Source of the DNA: Dokdonella sp.
GTDB taxonomy: Bacteria > Pseudomonadota > Gammaproteobacteria > Xanthomonadales > Rhodanobacteraceae
DNA length: 64,000 nt
Assembly: GCA_016712865.1 (NCBI GenBank)
Contig: JADJQH010000008.1
Location: forward strand, 620,001 to 684,000
Direction: 5' to 3'
In this document: one piece after another, positions 55,263-63,551 of the stretch
How positions within the stretch are numbered: position 1 is the first letter of the stretch
How the letters are laid out: every line of letters starts with the position of its first letter
Notes under the pieces: model-generated
Databases searched by the model: none
The model's input: only the letters and a program-made list of their open reading frames with translations
Told to the model about the DNA's origin: nothing
Position numbers and translations under genes: made by a program

Positions 55263-56083
55263 ACTGCCTTGAATTCCGTCGCCATCTTGGCAGTGAGCCA
55301 GGCTCACAGCGCAAGGAGTTTGTTGCGCACAGGGAAGCGTGCCCGGGCTGTTCGGCCGCGCAACTCCGCGCCGATGCCTTCGAGTCGCGACTTTTGCATG
55401 CGTTGCAGGTTGCGGCACCCGCGAATCTCGCTGACCGCATCCTGCTCGCGCAAACCACCCAATTGCGGCGTGGGGACTTGAGCCGTCGGCGTCGCTTTGC
55501 CGCGTTCACCTTGGCGGCAGCCGCGTCCATCCTGATTGCCGTTGTCGCCGTGAATCGCTCCGTGCAACCGGTGCCACCGCTTTCGGCAATGGTGATCGAA
55601 CACCTGCAGGAGCATGTGGTGCATGCGGATGATCTTGTCGATTCGCTTCCACCCGAGCGCGTGATGGAGGCCTTTGCCGAACGTGGCGTGAAACTCGGCT
55701 CGGTTCCCGCTGGAGTCGACTATGTGCACAAGTGTCCGGCAGGGCCGTATCGCACCGTGCACATGGTGATGCCAGAAGCCGAAGGGCCGGTCACCGTGGT
55801 CTATGTGGTCGATGCGCCACCCGCGCCGGGCAGCAGTTTCCGCAGTGGCAGGAATTTCGGCCGTGAAGTGCGCATGGAACAAGGATCCCTGGTCATGATC
55901 GGGCCAAGTGACCGGCACTTCGACGCCATTGCCCTGTCCTGGCGCGACGCGCTGGGCAATGCAGTTGCAGAACACGATTCCAGGGAAACCCATGATGCTT
56001 TCGCCGGTGCGCTGCCGCATCTGCAAACCGTGATCAGGCCGGATGGTGCAGCCGGTTCCATTGCCTGCACGACCTGTCGGTGA
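55259..56083 (+). CDS. DUF3379-type anti-sigma factor, membrane-anchored
   Basis: The 274-aa protein has an N-terminal ZAS-like segment (FVAHREACPGCSAAQ, His-x3-Cys-x2-Cys), one membrane helix (FAAFTLAAAASILIAVVAV, about 82-100), and a periplasmic part ending IACTTCR. This is the DUF3379 arrangement found beside ECF sigma factors. It should hold the sigma factor until a periplasmic signal; the terminal CTTC could sense metal or redox state (inference). Confidence 0.8.
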   Translation: MNCLEFRRHLGSEPGSQRKEFVAHREACPGCSAAQLRADAFESRLLHALQVAAPANLADRILLAQTTQLRRGDLSRRRRFAAFTLAAAASILIAVVAVNRSVQPVPPLSAMVIEHLQEHVVHADDLVDSLPPERVMEAFAERGVKLGSVPAGVDYVHKCPAGPYRTVHMVMPEAEGPVTVVYVVDAPPAPGSSFRSGRNFGREVRMEQGSLVMIGPSDRHFDAIALSWRDALGNAVAEHDSRETHDAFAGALPHLQTVIRPDGAAGSIACTTCR

Positions 56084-56135
56084 AATCCCTTCGGGTTTGC
56101 GCTGCCGACCCGCCATTCCAGAACAGGAGTTTTCC

Positions 56136-56633
56136 ATGAGCATGCGTTGGATCGTTGACCTGTTGATCGATGCGCCGGAGCGAATTGCCCGTCGTTGGCA
56201 TTGGCTTGGACCTTTGCTGGCCCGCATCACCGTGGGCTGGGTTTTCCTTTGGGCCGGCTGGGGCAAGTTGGGCGCGCTGCCCCAGGTGATCGAGAATTTT
56301 CGCGGCTGGGGCGTGCCGATGGCAGAGGTGATGGCGCCGTTCGTGTCCGGGCTGGAATTCGTCGGTGGCATCCTGCTGCTGTGCGGGCTGTTCACGCGGG
56401 TCATTGCCGCACTGCTGATGGTGGTCATGGTGGTGGCCATCCGCTCGGCGTTCTGGAGCGAGATCGACTCGCTGGAATATCTGCTGGGATTGAGCGAAAT
56501 GGCGTATCTGGCGATTTTCCTGTGGCTGGCGCTGGCGGGGGCGGGCACGGTATCGCTCGATTCGCTCCTGCAGCGCAGCGCACGCAAGCCTGCAAGTACC
56601 GATGCGCGGATTTCACAGCCGGCCGTGCAATGA
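56136..56633 (+). CDS. DoxX family membrane protein
   Basis: The 165-aa protein (MSMRWIVDLLIDAPERI, RBS aggag) has four membrane helices starting LLARITVGWVFLWAGWGKLG and GLEFVGGILLLCGLFTRVIA. DoxX proteins are frequent companions of bufferin loci; their function there is not settled, with thiosulfate or quinone-linked redox work suggested for others. Confidence 0.9.
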   Translation: MSMRWIVDLLIDAPERIARRWHWLGPLLARITVGWVFLWAGWGKLGALPQVIENFRGWGVPMAEVMAPFVSGLEFVGGILLLCGLFTRVIAALLMVVMVVAIRSAFWSEIDSLEYLLGLSEMAYLAIFLWLALAGAGTVSLDSLLQRSARKPASTDARISQPAVQ

Positions 56634-56736
56634 TTCTTGTCGAAGCCGGGTCTATTGGTTTGCGTCGCGGCTGTCCCCCGCAGCGCAAGTCGATTGTTCC
56701 ACCACCGCAACATCAACATTCATGGAGAGGGAAACA

Positions 56737-57192
56737 ATGAGCAAATGTACGAATGGTTTGTCCGGTCTTGGTCTGGCGCTTGCTGCGGCGAGCCTGGCGA
56801 GTTTCTCGCCGCAGGCATCCGCAGGCAGTGAAGCGGCTGCCAAGGCTGAAGTTGGGCATTGCATGGGCGTGAATGCCTGCAAGGGCCACAACGGCTGCAA
56901 GACCGCCGCCAATGCCTGCAAGGGTGCCGGTGGCTGCAAGGGCTCGGGTTTCGTGGCAACGACGTCCGCTGCCTGCACCGCGTTGGGCGGCAAGATGGAC
57001 GCCTCCGCCAAGATGACCCAGGTCGATGCAGCCGAAGGCGTGAAGTGTTACGGCGTGAATGCCTGCAAGGGCCACAACGATTGCGCCACCGCGGAGAATT
57101 CCTGCAAGGGAGCCGGAAGCTGCAAGGGCAAGGGTTACATCGTGATTCCGGCCAGCACCTGTGCCGATGTGGGCGGTACCACCAAGTCGTAA
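56737..57192 (+). CDS. Bufferin-like Cys-rich precursor peptide
   Basis: The 151-aa product (ATG 56737, RBS gagaggga) has an N-terminal signal sequence (GLGLALAAASLASFSPQASAG) and a mature part with 12 cysteines. Two similar modules read CMGVNACKGHNGCKTAANAC and CYGVNACKGHNDCATAENSC, each followed by CKG.G[FY]. This is the pattern of bufferins, exported peptides whose Cys residues are turned into thiooxazoles by MNIO enzymes so that they bind copper. The stop overlaps the MNIO gene start (TAATG). The internal duplication and large size are notable. Modification here is inferred from context. Confidence 0.85.
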   Translation: MSKCTNGLSGLGLALAAASLASFSPQASAGSEAAAKAEVGHCMGVNACKGHNGCKTAANACKGAGGCKGSGFVATTSAACTALGGKMDASAKMTQVDAAEGVKCYGVNACKGHNDCATAENSCKGAGSCKGKGYIVIPASTCADVGGTTKS

Positions 57193-58088
57193 TGGTGATG
57201 GGCGCTGAAGCAAAGCGCAGACCGGCACCCGGGGCTGTGGCTCCGGGTGCGCGGCCTTGGCACGGCTATGGCCTCGGTTTGCGCACCGAGCATTTCGAGG
57301 CAGTGCTGGAACAGCGTCCCGCGGTCGACTGGTTCGAGATCATTTCCGAAAACTTCATGGTGGCGGGCGGCAAGCCGCGCCACTACCTCGAATCGATCCG
57401 CAATCTGTATCCGCTGGCCATGCATGGCGTGTCGCTTTCAATCGGATCAACTGACCCGCTTGATCGGGATTACCTGCGCTCGTTGAAAAAACTGGCCAGC
57501 GAAGTCGATCCGATCTGGATTTCGGATCACCTGTGCTGGACCGGTTTTGGCGGCATCAACAGCCATGATCTGCTGCCCTTGCCCTACACCGGGCAAGCCA
57601 TTTTGCACGTCGCGTCGCGCATCGGCGAAGTGCAGGAATTCCTCGGTCGGGAAATCCTCATCGAGAACGTATCGAGCTATGTCAATTTTGCCGATGCGGA
57701 AATGGACGAGGCGACATTCCTCGCCGAGATTGCGCGCCGCAGCGGTTGCCGCATCCTGCTGGATGTCAACAATGTGTATGTCAGTTCGCGCAATCACGGA
57801 TTTGATGCCGATGCCTACATTGCCTCGCTGGACGCGGAGAAGATCTGGCAGATCCACCTGGCCGGCCACAGCGATTACGGCGACTACGTGATCGACACGC
57901 ACGATCATCCGATCCGCGATGAAGTGTGGGATCTCTACGCACGCATGCTCCAGCGGTTGGGCGCGGTGACCACCATGATCGAGCGCGATGACAACATTCC
58001 GCCGCTGCAAGAACTGCTCGCCGAACTTGAACACGCGCGACAGGTGGGTGATGACGCGTTGGCGCGGCGATGCACGGCGGTCGCATGA
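57192..58088 (+). CDS. MNIO family (DUF692) peptide-modifying oxidase
   Basis: MNIOs are non-heme multinuclear iron oxidases with a TIM-barrel fold that modify Cys or Asp residues in RiPP precursors. The 298-aa protein has the family blocks in order: GYGLGLRTEHFE, WFEIISENFM, MHGVSLSIG, WISDHLCW, ILIENVSSY, LLDVNNVYVS, IHLAGHSDY and DTHDHPI, providing the His/Asp/Glu/Asn ligands. ATG 57192 overlaps the precursor stop, and the end overlaps the partner gene (ATGA), so precursor, enzyme and partner are translated together. Confidence 0.93.
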   Translation: MVMGAEAKRRPAPGAVAPGARPWHGYGLGLRTEHFEAVLEQRPAVDWFEIISENFMVAGGKPRHYLESIRNLYPLAMHGVSLSIGSTDPLDRDYLRSLKKLASEVDPIWISDHLCWTGFGGINSHDLLPLPYTGQAILHVASRIGEVQEFLGREILIENVSSYVNFADAEMDEATFLAEIARRSGCRILLDVNNVYVSSRNHGFDADAYIASLDAEKIWQIHLAGHSDYGDYVIDTHDHPIRDEVWDLYARMLQRLGAVTTMIERDDNIPPLQELLAELEHARQVGDDALARRCTAVA

Positions 58089-58867
58089 TCCGCCTCGAAT
58101 CGCTGCAGGGCCGCTTCATCGACCACCTGCGCAGAAAGGCGGATTTCCCGAGCGCCTGGTGTGCACAAGGCACCGTCGACAGCGAAACCGGCCTGGCGAT
58201 CTATGCCAATGCCTACACGGCGCGCCTGCGCGAAGCACTGGAGGCGGACCACCCATGCCTTGCACGCTATCTGGGTGATGAGCTGTGGAGCCGGTTTTGT
58301 GCCGGGTACATCGAACAGCATCCTTCACGGGTGCGCTCGCTGCGCGGATTTGGTGCGCAGGTACCGCATTGGTTGGCGCGCAACCCGCCGTTTTCGCAGC
58401 ACCTTGAAGTCGCCGCGTTGGCGGCATTCGAGCGCGAGTTGATGGATGTGTTCGATGCTGCCGATGCACCGCGCATGGACTGGTCGGCCATGCAGGAATT
58501 CGAACATCCGGATTGGCCGCACCTGCGTTTTGGCTTCCATCCCAGCACGCGATTGCTTACTACTGAAACCAATGCGGTGGAAATCTGGCGCGCGCTCAAG
58601 GACGAATCCGATCCACCCCCCGGCGGAGCAAGCGCGGCTCCGGCGCGCCTGCTGTGGCGGGATGCCGAACGCATCTCACGCTTTCGTCCGGTGCAGGCCG
58701 AAGAGTTGCTTGCCTTGCGTGCATGCCTGCTTGAACGCGCGGACTTTGCCACGCTGTGCGAGCGCTTGGCAGCGCTGCGCGCACCCGATCAGGTTCCGGC
58801 ATTGGCTGTCGAACTGCTGCGTCAGTGGTTTGATGACGGGATCATTCAGGCAATTCGGACGCCTTGA
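58085..58867 (+). CDS. DUF2063 protein, MNIO partner
   Basis: The 260-aa protein begins MIRLESLQGRFIDHL and has GLAIYANAYTARLREAL and YLGDELWSRFCAGYIEQHPSR, the N-terminal DUF2063 domain that in related systems binds the precursor peptide and presents it to the MNIO enzyme. The second half is helical (LEVAALAAFERELMDVFD..). The start lies within the MNIO stop (ATGA). Confidence 0.88.
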   Translation: MIRLESLQGRFIDHLRRKADFPSAWCAQGTVDSETGLAIYANAYTARLREALEADHPCLARYLGDELWSRFCAGYIEQHPSRVRSLRGFGAQVPHWLARNPPFSQHLEVAALAAFERELMDVFDAADAPRMDWSAMQEFEHPDWPHLRFGFHPSTRLLTTETNAVEIWRALKDESDPPPGGASAAPARLLWRDAERISRFRPVQAEELLALRACLLERADFATLCERLAALRAPDQVPALAVELLRQWFDDGIIQAIRTP

Positions 58868-58874
58868 AGCTGTT

Positions 58875-58959
58875 GGTGGATGCCCCCTGCGGGCTTATCC
58901 ACCCTACGAGAGCAGCGTGGGTCCAGATGGGTAGGGTGGATAAGCGCAGCGCATCCACC
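58875..58959. repeat. Nested palindromic repeat
   Basis: Outer arms ggtggatgc / gcatccacc and inner arms gcttatccaccctac / gtagggtggataagc surround a short loop, just after the DUF2063 gene. It could act as a terminator for the bufferin operon but has no T-run. Confidence 0.7.
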
Positions 58960-59090
58960 GTGTCCTGATTGTTGATGCAGCAATCGCGGTTTGCCCTTGT
59001 GCGCAAACTGGTGTCGTTCGCCTGCATACGGATGACTTGCATCCTCGCAGTCCGTAGCATGCGGGAACCCACCGCTCATGAACTCCCGAC

Positions 59091-60311
59091 GTGACCCCGA
59101 TCACTCCGACGCCAAGCCGGAAACAGATTGCGCCCTTGCTTGCCGGCCTTTCGATGTTCGGGCCGTTTGCCATCGACACCATGTTTCCTGCATTTCCGCG
59201 CATGGCAGCGGACCTGCACACCACTGCCTTCGGCATGCAGCAGACCCTGAGCGTCTACATGATCGCCTTCGCGATGATGTCGCTGCTGCACGGTCCATTG
59301 TCGGATGCACTGGGACGACGACGCATCATTCTCGGCGGCGTGGCCGTTTTCGTGCTGGCCTCGATCGGCTGCGCCAGCGCGGATTCGATTGCCGAGCTGC
59401 TGGTCTACCGCGCGGTGCAGGGCATGTCGGCGGGCGCCGGCATGATCGTCGGTCGCGCCATCATCCGCGACTGTTTCGATGGAGCCGAAGCGCAGCGCCT
59501 GATGTCGACGGTCTCGATGATCTTCGGCCTGGCGCCGGCGCTTGCACCCATTGTCGGCGGCTGGATCATCACCTTTGCGCGCTGGCCGATGATCTTTGTT
59601 TTCCTGGCTGCGTTCGCGGCGCTGGTTTGGTTCGGATGCCTGTTGCTGTTGCCGGAAACCCATCCACCTGCACGACGCACGCCCCTTTCGGTTCGGGCCA
59701 TTGCCGGAACCTATCGCACCATTGCCCGCGATCCCGTCTTTCCGCCCCTGGTGCTGGCCGGAACGCTGGGCTTCAATGCGTTGTTCGTCTACATTTCCTC
59801 GGCGCCGGCATTCGTCATCAACCTGCTTGGACTGGACGAGCAGCATTTTGCCTGGCTGTTCATTCCGGCGGTCGGCGGCCTGATGTTCGGCTCGTTCCTG
59901 TCGGGGCGCATGGCGGGTCGCCTGAGTGGACAGGCAACCATCGCCACCGGTTACGCCATCATGTTGCTGGCGTCGCTGGTCAATGTTTCCGTGGCGCTGC
60001 TGCTGGATCGGCCGCAACTGCCATGGTCGGTTCTGCCGATTGGCCTGCATTCAACCGGCATCGGCATTGCCTTTCCATCGCTGACCCTGATCCTGCTCGA
60101 TCGCTTCCCCGGAATTCGCGGTGGCGCATCGTCGATGCAGGCATTCGTCAGTCTGGTAATGAGCGCCATCATCGCCGGCGTGATTTCGCCGCTGGTTTCA
60201 GGCTCGGCCATCGGCCTCGCGGCGACCGCGGCCTCGATCACCGCGGTCGGCTTCCTTGCCTGGCGTCTGTATTGCCTGGTTGCGCGACGATTTCCGCCGG
60301 TTTGTGTCTAA
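59091..60311 (+). CDS. MFS drug exporter, Bcr/CflA family
   Basis: The 406-aa membrane protein has 12 predicted helices. The first loop has the DHA1 motif LSDALGRRRIILGG, and helix 5 has the antiporter motif C-like run GLAPALAPIVGGWI. SMFGPFAIDTMFPAFPRM at the start matches Bcr/CflA members, which export bicyclomycin, chloramphenicol or sulfonamides by proton antiport. GTG 59091 is the likely start. It stands alone; substrate unknown. Confidence 0.88.
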   Translation: MTPITPTPSRKQIAPLLAGLSMFGPFAIDTMFPAFPRMAADLHTTAFGMQQTLSVYMIAFAMMSLLHGPLSDALGRRRIILGGVAVFVLASIGCASADSIAELLVYRAVQGMSAGAGMIVGRAIIRDCFDGAEAQRLMSTVSMIFGLAPALAPIVGGWIITFARWPMIFVFLAAFAALVWFGCLLLLPETHPPARRTPLSVRAIAGTYRTIARDPVFPPLVLAGTLGFNALFVYISSAPAFVINLLGLDEQHFAWLFIPAVGGLMFGSFLSGRMAGRLSGQATIATGYAIMLLASLVNVSVALLLDRPQLPWSVLPIGLHSTGIGIAFPSLTLILLDRFPGIRGGASSMQAFVSLVMSAIIAGVISPLVSGSAIGLAATAASITAVGFLAWRLYCLVARRFPPVCV

Positions 60312-60340
60312 GGCAACGCTGATCAAGTCCCTTCCGTTCG

Positions 60341-60402
60341 TGGTGAGCCCTTCGACTGTGCTCAGGACAGGCCTGTCGAATCATGAACGGAATCAAGGCG
60401 CC
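60341..60402. repeat. Dispersed repeat, copy 2 (inverted)
   Basis: Inverted match to 26772-26840: tggtgagcccttcgactgtgctcaggacaggcct to aatcaaggcgcc. Confidence 0.75.
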
Positions 60403-60444
60403 ATGCGCTCATTTTTGGATGCGCTCTGGAAAAGCAGACCTTGA

Positions 60445-60549
60445 GGAAACTCTGAACAAGTACGGAACTCATTCGTCGCGAGCAAGCTCGCTCCCACAAA
60501 ATCAAGCAATGGTGGGAGCGAGCTTGCTTGCGACAATACGTGTTCAGAC
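60445..60549. repeat. REPIN-like element, copy C (inverted)
   Basis: gaggaaactctgaacaagtacgg to gtgttcagac, the inverted form of the element at 26611-26720. As there, the cctgtcctgagc-type repeat is next to it. Confidence 0.85.
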
Positions 60550-60569
60550 CTTCCTTGATCAGCGTTGTC

Positions 60570-60824
60570 CTAAGTCGCAGGCGCCGGAGCCGCGCTTGAG
60601 TTGGCACCCAGCACGCTGCGCAGCAGGAGGGCAATCTCGTCCTTGCTGCCGACCACGTTGATCTGGTGTTCGCGCGGGAAGCCCGTACCCAGGTTCACCG
60701 CATAGGCCAGGCCAAGATCGTTGCCGTCCTCGTCATAACGATTGAAGGATTCCACCTTTCCAACAAACACGATGCTGTTGGCGTCGATGAAGCGGCCATC
60801 CGGAAGTTTCACCCAGCGTTGCAT
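60570..60824 (-). CDS. Small hypothetical protein, 84 aa
   Basis: MQRWVKLPDGRFIDANSIVF is followed by a strand-rich middle and VVGSKDEIALLLRSVLG, suggesting a small alpha/beta fold. The tail is Ala/Pro-rich. No family recognised. The ATG at 60824 is followed by a clean frame; it is separated from the M2 peptidase gene by about 65 bp and read in the same direction. Confidence 0.6.
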   Translation of the reverse strand: MQRWVKLPDGRFIDANSIVFVGKVESFNRYDEDGNDLGLAYAVNLGTGFPREHQINVVGSKDEIALLLRSVLGANSSAAPAPAT

Positions 60825-60890
60825 GATTTCACCTGCCTTGTTCGAGGGAGGACACCATCGGATCGGGCGTTCGCCGCGTCGATGCGTTGA

Positions 60891-62744
60891 TCATTGCCAA
60901 TTGCATTGCTTGCCTTCATTTTGCTGCTGCAACCAGGTGTACAGCGGTGCGAAGTAGTCGAGGATGGCGCTGGCATCCATTTCTTCCTTGCCGGTCAGCT
61001 CCTTCAGGGTTTCTGGCCAGGGCTGGCTTGCGCCCTTGCTCAGCATCGCCCAGAACTTTTCACCTGCCTGCTTGTTGCCATACACCGAACACTCATGCAG
61101 GGGGCCGGTGAAGCCCGCCGCTTCGCAAAGCGAGCGCTGGAACTGGAACTGCAGGATGTGTGCCATGAAATAGCGAATGTACGGATAGTTCGAGGGCACG
61201 TGGAATTTCGAACCGGGATCAAAATCCTGCTCGCTGCGCGCGATCGGTGCGGACACGCCCTGGTATTTTTCGCGCAGTTGCCACCAGGCGGCATTGAACT
61301 GCTCCGGTTTGATCGAACCATCGAATACGCCCCAGCGCCACTCGTCGATCAACTTGCCAAATGGCAGGAAGACGATCTTCTGCAACGCCAGCTGCATCTG
61401 CGCGTTGAGCACCGCCTTGTCATCGTTGCGTGTTGCCGGTGACAGGCCGATCCGGTGCAGGTAGGCAGGCGTCAGGTTGAGCTGGACGGTATCGCCGATG
61501 GCCTCGTGGAAGCCATCATGCGCGCCAGCCTGGAACAACGGCGGCAGCGGGTTGTAGGCAAGGTCGTAATAGATGTGTCCGAGCTCGTGATAGATCGTGC
61601 GGAAGTCTTCCTCGGTCGGCGTGATGCACATCTTGATGCGCACGTCGCCCTGCATGTTCAAATCCCATGCGCTGGCGTGGCACACCACGTCCCTGTCGCG
61701 CGGGCGCACCAACTGCGAGCGCTCATAGAACGAATCCGGCAGCGCCGGCATGCCGAGCGAGCGATAGAAATCCTCCGCGCTGCGTACCATCTTTTCCGGT
61801 GTGTACTTCTGCGCCTCGAGCGCGGCGGTGACGTCGGTGCTCTTCACCTTGGGATAAGGCTGCAACAGCGGATACAGGGCCGACCAGTCCTGCGCCCACA
61901 TGTTGCCGGTGATGTGCGCCGGAATCGTTCCGTCAGCGGGCATCTTGCCCGGATAGCGCGTGGCGAGCCTGTTGTGTGCGTAGCATTGAAGCTGGCTGTA
62001 CAGCGGCTTGACCTGCGACCAGAGCCGGTCGATTTCGCTGCGGAAGTCGGCCGCGCTCATGTCGTAACCGGAGCGCCACGCCTGGCCTGCATCCGCGTAG
62101 CCGGTATCGCGTGCACCCTCGTTGAGCAACTCGGTGAAGCGCTGGTAATCCGCGCGCATGCCGCTGCCAACGCTATGCCAGCCGACCCAGGCTTCGAGGT
62201 CTTCATCCCAGTCGGTGCTGCTGGCCAGGGTTTTGGACAACTGGTCGAGATTGCGGCAGGTCGCGGGATCAGCCGGATTCTTGCAGTACTTTCCGGCGCC
62301 GTATGCCGCGCCAAGCTTCGAAGCCAGGCTGGCCATCTCCGCCAGATGGGCCGGGTCCTTGGGTGTCGGCATGGCGCTTTGCCGCTTGAGCATTTCAATG
62401 CCGCGGGCGGTGGCTGCAGAGAGGTCATTCATGCCATCAAAGCGGCGCGAGGCCTCGATGTTGTTCTTCAAGCGGATCAGCGCGCGTTCGCTGTACTTTG
62501 ATTCCAGCAATCCGGTGTCCGCCGTGATGTAGGTGGCGGCTACCCATTGCGCAGCCGAGTCTTCCGCGATGTGATCGCGGATTTCCTGGTTGACCGTGGC
62601 TACAAAGGCATCGGCCTCGGCAGGCGAGGCCTTGGTTGTTTTCATCCCGGGCTCGTTCGCCGCATCGGGGCGCTGGCTGGTGGCGGCGCATCCGAGCAGG
62701 ACGCTGGAACTGATCACGGCGCAAAGCGCGCTGGCAACTCGCAT
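60891..62744 (-). CDS. M2 family (ACE-like) zinc dipeptidyl carboxypeptidase lipoprotein
   Basis: The 617-aa product (ATG 62744, RBS gggag) has a lipobox (SVLLGCAATS). The metal site is HELGHIYYD (HExxH) with the third ligand Glu in GFHEAIGD. The flanking helices SEQDFDPGSKFHVPSNYPYI and the RDVVCHASAWD region match bacterial M2 peptidases, relatives of angiotensin-converting enzyme that remove C-terminal dipeptides. It likely acts at the envelope on imported or exported peptides. The start is chosen at the lipoprotein signal rather than an upstream in-frame ATG. Confidence 0.93.
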   Translation of the reverse strand: MRVASALCAVISSSVLLGCAATSQRPDAANEPGMKTTKASPAEADAFVATVNQEIRDHIAEDSAAQWVAATYITADTGLLESKYSERALIRLKNNIEASRRFDGMNDLSAATARGIEMLKRQSAMPTPKDPAHLAEMASLASKLGAAYGAGKYCKNPADPATCRNLDQLSKTLASSTDWDEDLEAWVGWHSVGSGMRADYQRFTELLNEGARDTGYADAGQAWRSGYDMSAADFRSEIDRLWSQVKPLYSQLQCYAHNRLATRYPGKMPADGTIPAHITGNMWAQDWSALYPLLQPYPKVKSTDVTAALEAQKYTPEKMVRSAEDFYRSLGMPALPDSFYERSQLVRPRDRDVVCHASAWDLNMQGDVRIKMCITPTEEDFRTIYHELGHIYYDLAYNPLPPLFQAGAHDGFHEAIGDTVQLNLTPAYLHRIGLSPATRNDDKAVLNAQMQLALQKIVFLPFGKLIDEWRWGVFDGSIKPEQFNAAWWQLREKYQGVSAPIARSEQDFDPGSKFHVPSNYPYIRYFMAHILQFQFQRSLCEAAGFTGPLHECSVYGNKQAGEKFWAMLSKGASQPWPETLKELTGKEEMDASAILDYFAPLYTWLQQQNEGKQCNWQ

Positions 62745-63551
62745 GAGGCTCTCCCTTGGGTGAACCCGAAGGCTAGTGCGCGCCGCGTGCCCTTTGCAAG
62801 AAACCGCGGTTCCCGCAATGGCTTGCCTGGCTGGCAACGGGCGTCACATTCTGCCAAGTCCTTCGCGGTCGGGAATTGCGCCCGCGACGTTCGTTTTGTG
62901 TGGCAGGTTTCTTGGGGAACGGGCCCCTCGGTATTCATTTGTTTGCAATTGGGCGCTTCGGGGATGGGCAACGTGGGTAGGTACCCGAACGGCGCTACGC
63001 TATGCTTTCGTGGCGGCGAAGTGCGCTTTGAGATCGGCGCTGAGGCTGCGGCAGTGGTGAACTGGCCCGGACTGTGCCGGAAGAAAAGGCACGCGCAGTG
63101 CCACGACGTATTGTGACGAAGTTGGCACAATTCATGCTTACGGAACTCACTCAGGAGCGTCTGCAGTCAGGAATCTTCGCCAATCGTGTGCTGGCCGCGT
63201 TGTCAAAGCGGGTCTGGCGTGGCTGGGGTGTCGGGTTTCATGAGTGGATGTGGTTTGTACTTTTGACGCAATTCGCGCGGTTGAAGGATGTCAACCGCCG
63301 TTGATTGCGTTTGCAGGGTGATTGAAAGGGGGGGCAAACGCGGCGCGTGCCGCGTTTGTTGAGGCAATCCGGTTCCCGTGACCGGAGATTCGGCGCTACG
63401 CGAACGGTTCGCAACGCTGACCCGGCACCAGCCGGAGCATCCTTCCCTCGGTCATCGCGTAGCCGCCTTCGGGCGGGGTTTGGTTGTACCCGAGTATCGG
63501 GCACGTGTTGCCAATTGCTGTTCAAACCTTCTGTTTCATCCGGGGCCTGTC
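62745..63551. other. 800-bp gap with hairpins, no supported gene
   Basis: It separates the divergent M2 peptidase and terminal gene. Between 63335 and 63505 there are several short hairpins (caaacgcggc/gccgcgtttg, ccggt/accgg, ccggc/gccgg, ccgcc-ttcg-ggcgg, cccga/tcggg), which could be a structured 5' leader of the gene at 63552. A 76-codon open frame at 63074-63304 has no family features. Confidence 0.4.
63335..63358. other. 10-bp-stem hairpin upstream of the last gene
   Basis: caaacgcggc and gccgcgtttg pair perfectly around gcgt. No T-run follows in either direction, so a terminator role is weak; it is the first of a row of hairpins. Confidence 0.45.

Noticed and set aside
63074-63304. 76-codon plus-strand open frame
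   Set aside because: No RBS of note and no recognisable features; it lies in a gap rich in hairpins.
63335-63358. Rho-independent terminator
   Set aside because: The stem is strong but there is no T-run on either strand; kept only as a hairpin.
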